A stretch of DNA of 64,000 bases from Flaccisagitta enflata (GCA_965153355.1 OZ231126.1:22134001-22198000), one strand, 5' to 3'. Counted from the stretch's first letter, positions 11,444 to 25,055 are shown. The notes: a model not told the origin generated them from the sequence alone. A program made the numbers and translations.

Positions 11444-12035
11444 CTATCTAGGCGGAAAAAATCTTTCGGCACGATTACATGCATATCTCAGGTTAGAATT
11501 AAGTAATCATCAAAAAATCAGTGACATAATTAAAGTTCTTCAAATTTGCAAGAGATTGACGCAAACCGCATCTCTCTAGCTCTTTCTGTTCAAAAGTTAT
11601 CTAACTTTGATTGAAATACTTCAATTTCGCTTTTTGCCATTTTACTCAATCTTCTTATGGTATCACTTTACTCTTCTTTTAATTACTTCTAAACGCGTTG
11701 AGCTAGACAGATGCGGTTTGCGTTGCCTGCTTGCAAATTTGAAGGGCTTCATTTAAGTTATCAATTTTTCTATGATTTGATGAGTCTTGTGGAAGCTATA
11801 AGTCTAGATGTAGCAAAAGAAAAGATAAAGATAAATTGCGAGAAAGATCCAGAAAGCCTTTACTCCAGAGTACCTCAAGAAGCTCTACAAATCGCATCCC
11901 CAACTAAGGACGGCCCTTATTCAGTCAAAGGGAACTCTCACTAACTATTGATTGATTTGTAACTGATTTATATTCGTTTTTACATCGATGAATACATTTC
12001 TGTTACAGGTAGAAAGATTTTTTCCGCCTAGATAG
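11444..12035. mobile_element. TA-flanked palindromic MITE
   Basis: Ends read CTATCTAGGCGGAAAAAATC inward from both sides, with TA at 11442-11443 and 12036-12037. An inner pair (CGCAAACCGCATC near 11560 and GATGCGGTTTGCG near 11710) is also inverted. It sits in purine-rich repeat sequence. The frame 11711-11944 inside it is not a gene. Confidence 0.82.
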
Positions 12036-12089
12036 TAGAAAATGAGTCAGACCGAAAGTACGATAGAGAAAGAGACATAACTAACCATG

Positions 12090-12309
12090 GCTAAAAAAAG
12101 AGAATCACTTTTTATGCTAATTTTTGTTTAACTATGGGCCTAAACCATAAAAAAATCTCGTTTGAAAGCTCCAGATGCAATGTTGCTGGACATTGTCGCT
12201 TTATTCGTTTAGAAATGGCATTGGTTTGAAGAAAAAAATCTTCAATAAAAAAAAGGGTGTTAATTTCAACACAACAATTTCAACACACTCACACATACAC
12301 ACACATACA

Positions 12310-12395
<86 letters not shown>
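12090..12395. repeat. MITE fragment followed by (CA)n
   Basis: GTTTAGAAATGGCATTGGTT near 12207 matches the MITE family of 6042-6455. The fragment runs into a CA array at about 12286-12394. Confidence 0.6.
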
Positions 12396-12396
<1 letters not shown>

Positions 12397-12599
12397 ACGA
12401 AACAAATGAGGAAGTCGGAGGTGAAAAATGGAGATGGAAACAAAATGAGAGAAGAAGGAAAAAGAAGAAAGATGAGAGCAAAAGAGCGAGAAGAGAAAGG
12501 AAAAGAGAAACAAAGCGAGGAAGATTCAAAGGCCAACTAAGGCATCGGAAAAAGAAAAGAAACGATGAACAGCAGTTCGACAACCACAATAGCAACAAC

Positions 12600-13047
<448 letters not shown>

Positions 13048-13338
13048 ACAATTGCCAATTGCCATATACGCCTGGCTTTTCAAATGTTTATGAAGCTTTC
13101 CACCTTCCCCCTTCATACCACACCTTGCTTATTTCCTGTATCTCGCTTTAACGAAAATACGAACGGGACTTTAAATATGGATAAATTGGAAGCGGAAATC
13201 AAAATGAATTTTTTATGACGAAATATTCTGCTTGCGCTATGAATATTTGATTAAGTCGAAAAACGAAAATTGAACGAAAAAAAATCGTAGGAGAAAAAAA
13301 AATGCGGCCGAGAATCATAAAACGAGGGAAATGTTGAA

Positions 13339-13513
13339 GGTGCACGGTGGACCGAGTTGGATAGTGAGTAACACAAGCATGATGTCACTGATAGTGGCAC
13401 TAACGGTGACATCATGCGTTGCTCATATCCAACTCGGACCACCGTGCAGAAAGTGCCACTACCGGTGACATCAAGCTTGTGTTGCTCACCCTCCAACTCG
13501 ATTCACCATGCAA
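13339..13513. repeat. Three-arm inverted repeat of a roughly 55-bp unit
   Basis: The unit GCACGGTGG..CGAGTTGGAT..ACACAAGC.TGATGTCAC occurs once forward (13339-13397) and twice inverted (about 13403-13447 and 13452-13513). This can form alternative cruciforms. The unit was not seen elsewhere in the window. Confidence 0.7.
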
Positions 13514-14325
13514 ATAGTATATATGTCGAGTTAAAGTGATCAGAAAATGAAAGATATCACGTAGCAACGTAAGCTGACAGTGATTTCGACATATTCTCAT
13601 AGGAAACAAGGAAATATGAGAGTGGGTTTGAGGTGCTCATCAAATCTTCCTTTTGGTCCGCATTGAAAATTCCGAAGGACGAAAACGTGAGAAAATCTCA
13701 TGTCGCACTCAGGTATCAAAGATCGCCAAAAATGCCGATTTTTCAAAAACGAAAAAAAAAAGATGAGCGTGGCTGCCGACAGGATGGCGTCAAATGCTGA
13801 TAAGTGCCGGCTGACAAGTGCCGGTAGAGGAGTGCCGAGACAGTTGATGCTGAAAATGTCCTATTTCATCCATGGAACTGCGTGGTTGATTTGGCTTTGA
13901 AATGAACAAAGCTCGAATGGTCATTTATGAATTGTTTGTCTACTAAACGTTTAAGAAATAAAACAAAAACAAATCAACTAACCCAAAGCCAACAACCCGA
14001 CGAGCACACTTAATTTGGCGAAAAGTGCTCTGAATTTAGAAATGGCGCCGCGGGAGTTTGAGAAGCGTCAAAGTGGCGAAGTTCGTTTGCATCAAATTCA
14101 TCTCACATCCTCACTCTCATATCCAAATCGACCCAATCCATCTCCAAGCCCATTCTCGACCTATCTTACATCCTCTATACATCTCACGTTCTCGCTCCCA
14201 TATCCACATCAGCACTGTCTCTAAAACCATCAGTTACCCACTAAACTCCACTCCAAAACTCCCCACCAGCAGTTTTCATTCACGGAATTTTCCAAAGAAA
14301 ACAATTGCTAAGATTAGTCTCACTG

Positions 14326-14416
14326 TAGGCAGGGGCAGTGATGAAAAAGCTAACGGTGACCGACAGAAGGACAGACCGACATAGCAGGTCATAGAGTCGC
14401 GTGCACGCGACCAAAA
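14326..14416 (+). mobile_element. Family A repeat, truncated at its left end
   Basis: GGCAGGGGCAGTGATG, a short ACAGAAGGACAGACCGAC block, then CATAGAGTCGCGTGCACGCGACC. The last C replaces T of the usual hairpin arm. Confidence 0.65.
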
Positions 14417-15821
14417 GTCTCCGCGATCCGATATACAAATCATAAAAATCTACCAAAGAGCACAAGTTTCCCTCTTTAATTTCCGACGTAGCTGAAAATA
14501 ATTTCTTTGCACTGATACGTCATCATTTTACCGATCATTTGGCCTCATGACAGTCGGAGCCAAGCCACAGGCCTACAGCCCGTCAGCACAGCCGTTGACC
14601 GATAGGACTGTTTAACCGTACCCATTCACCAACTTCCAATCGGCACAGGTTAACGTTGTGTACATCAGTCGATATTCCAATAATTTGCTGATTTTTTCGA
14701 CTTTATTATAATGCATTGTAATCATCTGATTTTTAGACTTCTCAATACGAACACTTAAAGATGATTTCTCTTGCACAAGGAAAGTGCTCGTTATATCTCG
14801 ACACACCGCTAGAGCAGTAATAATACATATAGCTTCAATTCCAATTGCGTGCAGCTCAATTCTTTGCCATAAAAAACAGAAATCTAAATAACGCATTATG
14901 CAAATTAGGTTCTTGATGCTTATGAATCCTTAAATTCCACCATTTCACATGTAACTATTCCTGTGTTGATTTTCCAAGATATTTGTCAACCCTCTATTTT
15001 TTCTCTTTCCCTTTCCTACTCATCCTCTCACTAGATTTTCTGACAAGCTTCTTCGGCGCTCCTTACTCTTCCTTGATCAAACGCTATTTTCCACATCCTC
15101 CGTCTTTTAACCATTATGGCTTCTTGGGAGTGTGCAAAAAACGCCGTTTTATCGCGAGAATGATGGTCGTTCGGTTCAAAGTCCAAATTCTAAATTCAAA
15201 AATGCCGGCTTGTGAACGTGACTGAAGGATGACAGCGGCGCAGTCATGAAAAAAAAATCTGCATAATGGACCAGAACGTGATGGGAATGTGCATGCAGGG
15301 TTTACTACGTTACTTCAGGCAGACCTTTCGTTACTTAGCAATGACTTGGCCGCGCTATGAGACATTTCAAGCTAATCTGGTATATGGTCCCGCTACTGTG
15401 ATTGTGTGATGTAGAATAGTTGCCCACTTTGAGACAATAAGGTCTACGTAATAATCATTTTTGGTATTTTCTTATACATGTAGAACTTGTCCTCTTACTG
15501 TGTTTGCGCATTGCCTACTATCTAGTTAATCATATCAAGCACTAGAACAACAAAAAGAAGAAAGGGCATGAAAAAGACAAAGGACACTAAAACGCGAGAT
15601 GTGGAGAAAGAAATTGAAGGAAAAAAAAAAGAAAAAAAAGAAAACGAGAAAAAACCAAAAGAAAAAGAAAGAAAAGGAAAGAAAGGAAAAGAAAAATAAA
15701 GAGGAGGCCGGCAGTGGATAATTTGATTTAGAATCTCCCATTGGGTCTCTTTTCAACTCTTTCCGAAGCATCGTCTTGAATTTTTGAAAGAAGAGGAAAT
15801 GACCTGAAGGGGATGCACCGT
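14417..15821. other. Intergenic DNA, no supported gene
   Basis: It contains a 94-codon minus frame (14612-14896) and an 80-codon plus frame (14983-15225), neither with a recognisable domain or a good splice context, and a purine-rich tract at 15590-15700. Confidence 0.4.
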
Positions 15822-15825
15822 TAGA

Positions 15826-15889
<64 letters not shown>

Positions 15890-15892
15890 GAA
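15822..15892. repeat. (GA)n with GACAGA interruptions
   Basis: Short GA array with internal GACAGAGACAGA. It is followed by weakly repetitive GACAAA sequence to about 15940. Confidence 0.9.
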
Positions 15893-16315
15893 AATAAGAT
15901 TGACAGACAAACAGACAAACAAATAGACAAATAAACGGGCAAAAAAGAGGACTGACAATCAGATGGGCAAACAGATCTATGATGAATACAACTGAGACAG
16001 TAGGAAGCGTAGCAGACATTGATAAAGGAAACGGAAAAAGAAAATGAGCAATGCTGAGATTGTGCATGACACTCAAAAGGATAGGAACAGAAACAAAGAC
16101 AAAGGCAAAAAAATTACGATTACACTAACTATGAAGACAGACAGAGAGACGGATTGACAGACCAATCGATAGGAATATAAGTAGACAGATAAATAAACTA
16201 AAGAAACTTCTGTAAAAAAAAAGCTAAGAACAAAAAAATGACTCTAAGGAAAGATGCCAAGAACACCGAGACAACGAGTTAGTGAGAAGAAAGACCTCCC
16301 CCATGAAAAAGGTTT

Positions 16316-16317
<2 letters not shown>

Positions 16318-16404
<87 letters not shown>
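16318..16404. repeat. (TC)n microsatellite
   Basis: Pure TC array. A (GTC)n run follows at about 16531-16563. Confidence 0.96.
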
Positions 16405-16406
<2 letters not shown>

Positions 16407-16564
16407 CTTTGCTTTTGGCGCTTCTGCGCTCACCTTCTCGTTAGAATCTTTCATTGGACATAAAGAAAGACGATCAATCTTCCTACAAATGTCCCTCCTC
16501 GACTTTCCTTCTTTCCGGTAGGAGGCATCGTCGTCGTCGTCGTCGTCGTCGTCGTCATCGTCGC

Positions 16565-18413
16565 CAACATTATCATCGTCATCGACTTTGCCATCTTCTT
16601 CTTTCTTAAGCAATGCCATTAACCTTCACACCAAGTGCTTTTCTTACGACTTTCGTCGAACGATGTCGTTCAGATCGATGTCGTTATTCAGGTCGTCATT
16701 CACGTTTCCATGCCATCGATGTCAATAATGTCGTCTCACATTGGCACGTCATGCCTGATTCAATAGTCATCATCGATTGCTGATACACGCTAATGAAATT
16801 CGGCAAATGTCATGAAACAGCAAGTGAGCAGGGCTAGAACTAGCCATTTTCTTAATGATTCAAATTCAACAAAACTATACATTACTGTATAGCTTATGAA
16901 GTTACATATACAAATCCATAGAAGAATTTTGTTAACTGAGCTCATTTTTCATGCAAATTAAGCTTAATTAGACAGATTTTGTACACAAAAAAATACAAAA
17001 TTAAGCATATTGTAGCAAAAAATCAATATGAGAATATTTTTTACGTAAATTATGTTTAAACGCAATAGTATGAGGGTGTTTCATGAAAAAAAAATAGAAA
17101 TTTGATGAAATTTCAAAAAATCTCTATAAGCACCATTTTTGGTTGGTTGGGCAGTGCTGTATAAATTTGTTCGGCCAAGCTCTACTTCAAACTAGTAATG
17201 TAGATACTCTTCAACACTTTTCATGCAAAATTTCAACCAAATCGGCTAACTCATTTAAAAGTTATGCCACTTCTACGTTTTTTCATCTGGTAGGTTGGTT
17301 GGGCTGGTTGGGCCGGTTGGACTCATCTTCAGAAGACCAACTTTTTTGGCCTGATCTCTCTTGGTAAAGTCTGTTTTCCCGCAAAAAATCATGGGTGTAG
17401 CTCAAAGGGTTAATGATATATGGGCATTTTTGTAAATTGGACAAATTGATTTTTTTTTTCCTTCAAAGTCCGCAAAATCTTAACTTCCGCTAAGAAGAAA
17501 ATAACTACGAAGATCGTCCAACGAGCGTATCAATTCTGTTCACACTTCAGGACTGACGAAATGTAAAATTTCATTGTGACTGAACGCCTGGGAGGTAAGG
17601 CCTCAAATTTTCAGTGTAGACTCAAAATTTCACGCTCTTTCACGTGGTGTGGTCAGATTTCATGTAAAATGTGTCATTTCCACGCCATAGTGGCATATCT
17701 TAAGCGTTAGGTATGCGTTAGGAACAAATTTGGGGGTGTGCGCGAATTGATACGCTCCAAGAAAATTTCTATTTCTCTGCTTAGGATCAACCCAATAACA
17801 TGAAAATGAAGGGGAACGTCCCTCAAGTAGTTATCCATCGAATGGCAAAAGAAAAAATGCTTAATGTTTAAGAAAAAGGAGGTTAAAAAAATAAATATCA
17901 TGATATTCAGCCTTGAGAGAAAAAAAGCAAAAAAATCGAGCAGGGGTAAATTTGAATTATATGCCAATTTTGGATTACTTATAGTTTGCTTACTAAGTTG
18001 ATTTTTTTTGTGTATCCTATGGGACTACTACTAGTTGATGAAAACTCATAAAATCATAGGAAAAGACATTTCTTGATTGGTTTTGCTTGCTGTTTTCTAC
18101 TGGAGACAGAATGGAGACAAGCCAAAAAAAGCTCTTTGACCAAATTTTTAGACCCCCTAAGGGTAGGGAGGGTCACAAAAGATGGTTTGAAATTGTGCAT
18201 TGGGTAGTCATGAATGTCTTTGAACCATTTAACCCGCATATAATGATGTATCTGAAGCTTGTGCTAACGTAGATTGGTGGAAAGTCGGGCCCTCCTGCTT
18301 GCTGTGGAACCGTGACATTTGCCATTCAAATCATTGTTTCATGCTTTACAGTCACAAAGAATGTTTAGCATTTTTTGTGGTACAACATTTTGCACTTTGT
18401 TCTTCTAAACACA
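16565..18413. other. Intergenic AT-rich DNA, no supported gene
   Basis: Two GGTTGGTTGGGC clusters (17139-17154 and 17290-17322) resemble the tetranucleotide part of family A but lack its ends. The remaining frames are short and lack domains. Confidence 0.4.
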
Positions 18414-18595
18414 TTTTTAGTCGCGGACGAGCGACTCTATAAGAGGCTTTTTCCGTCCGTCCGTCCGTCCGTCCGTCGGTCGGTCGGTCGGTCGGTCGGT
18501 CCGTTGGTGAGCACGAGTCGAAAAGTGGAAAAACCAGCGTTTCCGCCCCTGCCCACCCGTCCGCTACTGGTATTGGCCGTGTATCCGGCCTTGTT
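18414..18595 (-). mobile_element. Family A repeat, short form
   Basis: It reads TTTTTAGTCGCGGACGAGCGACT, then (CCGT)n and (CGGT)n blocks, then CTGCCCACCCGTCCGC and GCCGTGTATCCGGCCTTGTT. The arrangement matches 48858-49044. Confidence 0.78.
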
Positions 18596-19079
18596 CTTTC
18601 CATTGCCCCAATGAACTTGATCATTTAAAATTACCTCCATACCGTACTCTTTTCCTGTTACATTCATTCTTAATTCAAACTATTGGCTGTTTCAAAGTCA
18701 ACCCCATTTACAAACATACTCTCTAGTCTTCACTTGCTTTGGATTTCACTGGTTTCACTAGCAGTACTTTCCCGTTACTTTCTTCTGTTGCCGAACCTGT
18801 TTTTCTCTGTGCTTAAAAAGTGCCATTAGTTTGAACTTCAGCGGTATTGTTTCCAAACTTATCAACCCTTTTATTCCTTTGTTTTGTTCTTTCATACCAA
18901 TGTCCTGCTTTGCCATTTGGGTGTATAGTTTTATCCATGTCTCCTGCACCATTTCCCTCAAACACTTTACTTCTTCAATTGATTTGCATGACAGTCGCAT
19001 CCGTACCCATTTGCATCCCTCTCTCCAACCCCTCTCAACTCCCCTTGTAATTCAGGGGATTCAGGGAATTCTCTCGACC

Positions 19080-19828
19080 CATTTCTCGCATCTTCACCCA
19101 TCTCTCCCACTAATCTCTCAACCCATTTTCCCGCAATGTCCTTTCCACCCATCTCTCCCATTCCACAGATCTCTCAACCCATTTGCAGTGCCAAATACCA
19201 TGTCTCTATCCTATGTTTCCTGTTTGGATTTAGTCTTTCTAGCCATTTTCCTGCACTGTCTTTTGCATCCGTTTCTCTAACCTCTTTCTCCCATTTCAGT
19301 GTCGTCTTTCAAGCCATTTTCCTGCAATTCCAATTGCACCTCTTCTCCAACCTGTCCTCCCATTTCCGCATCGTCTTTCAAGCCATTTTCCTGCACTGTT
19401 TTTTGCACCCATTTCTCCAACCTCTCTATTATTTCAGTGTCGTCTTTCAAGCCATTTTCCTGCAATTCCATTTGCACCTCTTCCCCAACCCATCATCCCA
19501 TTTCCACTTCGTCTTTCAAGCCATTTTCCTGCATTGTCTTTTGCACCCATTTCTCCAACCTCTCTCTCCCATTTCAGTGTCGTCTTTCAAGCCATTTTGC
19601 TGCAATTCCATTTGCACCTCTTCTCCAACCCATCCCCCCATTTCCGCTTCGTCTTTCAAGCCATTTTCCTGCACTGTCTTTTGCACCCATTTCTCCAGCC
19701 TCTCTCTCCCATTTCACTTTCGTCTTTCAAGCCATTTTCCTGCACTGTCTTTTGCACCCATCTCTCCAACCTCTCTCTCCCATTTCAGTTTCGTCTTTCA
19801 AGCCATTTTCCTGCAGTGCCATTCGCGT
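19080..19828. repeat. Minisatellite, roughly 69-70-bp unit
   Basis: TCGTCTTTCAAGCCATTTTC recurs at about 69-70-bp steps (near 19302, 19371, 19440, 19509, 19578, 19648, 19719, 19789). The period is close to a multiple of three, so several plus frames stay open (19136-19855, 19299-19961, 19534-19917) and give 23-residue repeats. All are Phe/Ser/Pro-rich repeat translations, and three frames are open at once, which argues against coding. Confidence 0.85.
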
Positions 19829-20084
19829 GTACATTTCCTATTTCGTCGCCAATAATTTTCCTCTTTTCAAAATTGCTTCTTTTCTGCATGAATCGCCGGA
19901 GACACTCCAAACTTTGAAAGCGCACCCGTTTTTCCTTTTTTTTTCTTTTCCTTCTTTTTGAAGCTTTTCATTTCCTTTCAACATTCCTTTTACTTTTTTT
20001 TCTTTCCTTTCTTTCTTTCCTGGATTCGTAATTTCCCCTCGCTTTTCATTCTTTTTATTTTCTTTTCAGCCTGTATTTTCCCTG

Positions 20085-20203
<119 letters not shown>

Positions 20204-20239
20204 GAGGGGCAATTAAAAGACCCATTCAGCTAGAACGTT

Positions 20240-20460
20240 GAAACATGCCAATTTCACACTATGCCGCCCCATAAAAATCCCCCATCGCACTCTCCCGCTC
20301 TTTCTCGCGCACGCCCGCACACGCAAACACGTGCTGGGACACGCTGAAGCACCACTCGCACTCAGAGTCTGTATTCTATTGAGTGCGCGCGTCAATATGC
20401 GACTTTGCACACGCGTAATATGTGCGCGCACCAGCGTTTGTGGTGCTATTACGCTCCCCC
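20240..20460. other. Local CpG-rich island with TATA-like motif
   Basis: Among AT-rich and pyrimidine-rich DNA this 220-bp stretch has many CG dinucleotides (CTCGCGCACGCCCGC, GAGTGCGCGCGTC, GTGCGCGCACC) and CCCCATAAAAATCCCC near 20270. It could be promoter-like, but no gene follows clearly on either strand. Confidence 0.25.
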
Positions 20461-20695
20461 CCCCTCTTTCTCTGTCTCTCTACTTTCCTCTCTCTTGTTT
20501 CCTCTCTCCCATTGCCTTTCTGTCTCCCCCTTCTCCGATTTTCTGCTTTCCTCTCTCTTGTTTCCTCTCTCCCACTACTTTTCTGTCTGAGGCTCTGTCA
20601 TTTTCTTTCTTCCCTGCCCTCCGTCTTCCCTTCCTTTCTCCTTTTCTTCCTTCCTTCCTTCCTTCTTTTTTTTTCTTCTTTCTTTCTTTCTGTCT

Positions 20696-20699
<4 letters not shown>

Positions 20700-20749
<50 letters not shown>
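20700..20749. repeat. (CT)n microsatellite
   Basis: Pure CT run inside a longer pyrimidine-rich region, 20460-20750, with CCTT and CTTT runs. Confidence 0.92.
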
Positions 20750-20752
<3 letters not shown>

Positions 20753-21146
20753 CCACATACACACACGCAATTTCACCATGCGATCACGCGTTTGAGCTGC
20801 GTGTGAAATGATACTTTTCGTTGGACTGAGGGAAGGGAATCACGTCGTAAGCTGGAAAATTGTTCTCTTTCTCTTTTTTTTCTCCTTATTTTTCTTTTCT
20901 CTTTCACTTTCCACTCAAAGAAAATGTCGCCATTTCTCGCTTGTTTTTTTTTCAACCATTCTGTTTTTCCTTCATACTCTCCTCTCTTTTTTTATTCTTT
21001 CTTTGATTTTCATATTTTTGTGTTCTTTTCCAGAATGATTTCAATGGGAATGGAAAGTGAGAAACTCATTCAAGCGAAATGGTTGTTTTTCTGCTGGAGC
21101 AGTGAAAAAACGAGGCTAAAGTGCGTTTTTTTTCTTTCGGTGGAGG

Positions 21147-21655
21147 TACAGTAGATGTCGTCTATACTTGGAATTTCCAAGTTGGAAATACGGGGGCCCT
21201 CATATCTTAATTACCATTAAACTGTGTATGTATAATGCTTATGTCCTATAGGGTTGACAATCGGGTATGGCAGCTCTGTTAATAGAAAATTCTTTTGAAT
21301 ATACTAAATCAAATTTGCTTGGTCAAATCAGCTTCTGGAATTGAGCTAGTGGTGACACTTAACTTCAGGTTTATCTTGATCAGTTTATTTAGTCAAAGAT
21401 TCCAGGTTCAAATCCCTGACTGGTTTTGAACTTTAGGCAAATGGATAAAGATGAAATTCTGCAAAAAAAAGTGATTGATCCTGAAATTTTATAAATAAAG
21501 TTTTTTCTTAGGGTAAGCCGTGGGGGGATGCCATACCCCATCGTCAACCCCTTAAGGTCTATACAATATAACAGCAAAATATCAGTCCCCTCACTATACT
21601 GATACTCAGGTTATGAGCTCCCCCGAACTTCCAAGTCTAGACGACATCAACTTTA
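21147..21655. mobile_element. TA-ended palindromic MITE
   Basis: Left TACAGTAGATGTCGTCTA and right, inverted, TAAAGTTGATGTCGTCTA, followed by matching CTTGGAA and GGGGG..CTCAT blocks. Inner GTTGACAATCGGGTATGGC (about 21253) is inverted at GCCATACCCCATCGTCAAC (about 21528). There is no transposase. Confidence 0.75.
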
Positions 21656-21871
21656 CTAGGAAGGGGAAGAGGGTAGGAAGTAGGTAGTCACCGGCTTGTT
21701 TCAAATTGTTTTATGATTGTGTTCGGATTTTCCAGAAAGTTAAATTAAGACATAGGGAATGGTAGATATTCACTATTCGACGAGGATGACAGTGATGAAA
21801 GTGATACTGAGAAGACCATTTATGTTAAAACAAATTATTGTTAAGACGCTAAGGATAATAATGACGAGGGA

Positions 21872-22027
21872 AACAAGGCCGGATACCAACGAGGGAAACA
21901 AGGCCGGATACCGACGAGGGAAACAAGGCCGCTACCCCAGTCGCATGCGAGTAAGCAGGAGCAGTACTTGAGTTACTGGAGCAAAGGACAGATGCGGGCG
22001 GACGGACATAGCAGGGTGTAGAGTAAG
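21872..22027 (+). mobile_element. Family A repeat with triplicated 5' end
   Basis: The 24-25-bp segment ACGAGGGAAACAAGGCCGG plus ATACC occurs three times in tandem at the left end. Then come GCAGGAGCAGTACTTG and GCGGACGGACATAGCAGGGTG. The terminal hairpin is eroded. Confidence 0.6.
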
Positions 22028-22204
22028 GTCTTGCGGCTTTGGCCGTGAGAAGGCCGAGGCTCGGTTTTTAGGCCAAACCCGAAATTCGGTTTTGCCTTCA
22101 GACCCGACTTTGTTTCCTAAAATAGTTTTGTTTTTGAATTATTCTTTCAATCTCACTCATCAAATTTTTTTGGTATTTTTTTCTCACCTTTTTGATATTT
22201 TTTA

Positions 22205-22455
<251 letters not shown>

Positions 22456-22984
22456 CTTAGTTGCATTCATTTCCATTTTTTATTGTGTTATTCAAACTTA
22501 TTCATTTCCCCTGTTTTGCTCACCTTTTTTCTCAGATTATTTGCTGTTTCCGTGCTGTCTCAGTGTGTTTGTGTCTGTGTGCATTTTTGTATGTGTTTGT
22601 TTCTTTTTTATTCTCAATTTTTCTTTCTTTTTTTTTCTTCTTTTTTTTTTCTCTCTTTTTATTTTTCTTCTTTCTTTCATTTTTTTCTCCCTTTTTTTCT
22701 CTCATTTTTTTCTCTCTGGCAAGTAACCAAATATCTTTTTGTTACTATATTTACTTAAAAACCCAATTGAAACCCGTCATAAACCCGAAGAAAGGTTTTG
22801 AGGTATTCCGAACCCGAACCGAAACCGCGGAAAAAAACGCCATACGCAAGGCCTTAGTGTAGAGTCGTGTAGAACAGAACTAAAACACAAGGACGATAAG
22901 GTATATGAATTTTTAAGGAGGAAAACCACAATCGTATTGGAATGAACACACAGAACGTGAAAAAGAGAAAGAGAAAATAAGGGG

Positions 22985-23130
<146 letters not shown>

Positions 23131-23601
23131 ACAACAGGCAGACGATCAGGCAGACAGACACACAAACAGACAGACGGAAAGAAAGACGGACGGAAAGAAA
23201 GACAGACTGACGGACAGAAAGACAGACGGGCGGACATTAAGATAGAAATAACAGCAAGAGAGATAGGACAAGATAGAGATAAGATGAGCCAGATAGAGCG
23301 AAACAGAATAACACACGGAGAAACCGAGGAAAAGCGATTCTAAGGCCGGTAATGTCTGGAAATATCGGCCGTTAGCGACTAAGAAAAAAATCCCCTCGCG
23401 AGTGGTAAAAACATTCCCATCACCTCCTTAGGTCGTTTTTCTGCGCCGAACCTCACGACTCAACGCTGCTTATATCATCAACAATTTATTCATGACATCA
23501 TAAAAACGGATATCAGGCAGTTTTTGCTCCGAGACCGGCTTATGATAATGCTACATATTTTTCCCCTCTCTCCTCCCCTCTTTCTGCGCGTATGGAAAAG
23601 T

Positions 23602-23603
<2 letters not shown>

Positions 23604-23691
<88 letters not shown>
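23604..23691. repeat. (GA)n microsatellite
   Basis: Pure GA array. Confidence 0.97.
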
Positions 23692-23692
<1 letters not shown>

Positions 23693-23839
23693 ATTTTTTT
23701 TGTCATAGGTTACACGCATGTCTTTAGGACTTCATGTCCGTCCCCTGTCGGTCGGCCGGTAACTCTTTCGTGAAAGCCGCGATTTAAAGTACACATTGAT
23801 GACAATTTATCGTTCCTGATAGGATGTTAGCCCTTTCGA

Positions 23840-24305
23840 ATTCATTCATCTTTTCATTTTATGATTCATTCTATGATTCATTCATTCATTCATCCATTCA
23901 TTCATTCATTCATTCATTCATTCATTCATTCATTCCTTTCAAACATTCATTCATTCATTCATTCATTCATTCATTCATTCGCTCTTTAAACGAATTCGGC
24001 TGTTCTTCGATTTCTTCATTCCTATCGCCTTCATTCATTCATTCATTCATGCTTCATTCATTCATTCATTCATTCATTCATTCATTCATTCATTCATTCA
24101 TTCATTCATTCGTTCATCCACTTGTTCATTTCTTAATTCATTCCTTCATTCATTTCTTCATTTCCTCATTCATTCATTCATTCATTCATTCATTCATTCA
24201 TTCATTCATTCATTCATTCATTCATTCATTCATTCATTCATTCATTCGTTCATTCGTTCATTCATTCATTCATTCTTTTATTCATTCATTCATTCCTCTT
24301 TTCAT
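23840..24305. repeat. (CATT)n tetranucleotide array
   Basis: Imperfect CATT repeats in several blocks. The 199-codon frame over it reads a His/Ser/Phe/Ile pattern and is not a gene. Confidence 0.95.
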
Positions 24306-24331
24306 TTTTTCTTACGATATAGTGTCAAATA

Positions 24332-24720
24332 CAGGTTCTGGTAGAATTAGAGATGCTAATGACCATTTTCAAACTACACACCTCGCCAGAAGAAACTGCT
24401 GGTCCAATTCTCATGAAATTTGACATGAATAATTGTTGGATGATAACTGAAACCTTAACAAAGCATATTTTTTAATTTCGATGCCTAGCCTGAATTATGT
24501 CAAATTTTCATTTAGTTCAAGGGCCTTTGTAAAAAAAACCTCATAAGGGGCTGTAATTTAGGCCAAGGATCAAAATTGAAAAAAAAAGGTTGTTAAGGGA
24601 ACTTGTTGTTATCTACCAAGTATTCATGTCCAATTCCATGAGAATTAGCCCAAAAGTTTTTTTTGGCTACATGTGTGGTTTGAAAATTGACATCAGTATC
24701 TTTAATTCTGGCGAAACCTG
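24332..24720. mobile_element. TA-flanked palindromic MITE
   Basis: CAGGTTCTGGTAGAATTAGA at the left matches the inverted right end CAGGTTTCGCCAGAATTAAA. TA lies at 24330-24331 and 24721-24722. Similarity continues through CAAACTACACAC and AATTCTCATG blocks to the centre. It abuts the CATT array. Confidence 0.8.
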
Positions 24721-25055
24721 TACTGTTGGACGTCTGTAAAAACCGAGCAAATGCTTTCGGGAGTTTTCACAGAACCCGCTTTTGTATTAAAGTCATTTAA
24801 ATGATTTCTGTTGAGCACTTTCCATTTTTCAAGACCAGATCATATAAGAGGTTTGAAAGAATCAATCAACGCCCCTGTCAAAGCCGTTGCAGCCGAGGTA
24901 TCAACCAACTGTCCAGACGTCCATGAACAAAACCACGCTTACGTCTCTCCGCCGGTTAGAATGAGTGGGACATCTTTTTTTATAAAATAAACATTTCAGA
25001 AAATTAAAGATTAATCACCCTATCATACTAGTACGCCATGTCCGACCTATTGGGT

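Noticed and set aside
11711-11944. 77-codon plus-strand frame
   Set aside because: It lies wholly inside a palindromic MITE and has no recognisable domain.
14612-14896. 94-codon minus-strand frame
   Set aside because: Looks partly protein-like but has no family, partner exon or supporting signal.
21400-21430. GGTTCAAATCC, a perfect tRNA/SINE B-box match
   Set aside because: The flanking arms do not pair as a T-arm, no A-box is at the right distance, and it lies inside a MITE.
23824-24423. 199-codon frame rich in His-Ser-Phe-Ile
   Set aside because: It translates the (CATT)n array; no unique domain is present.
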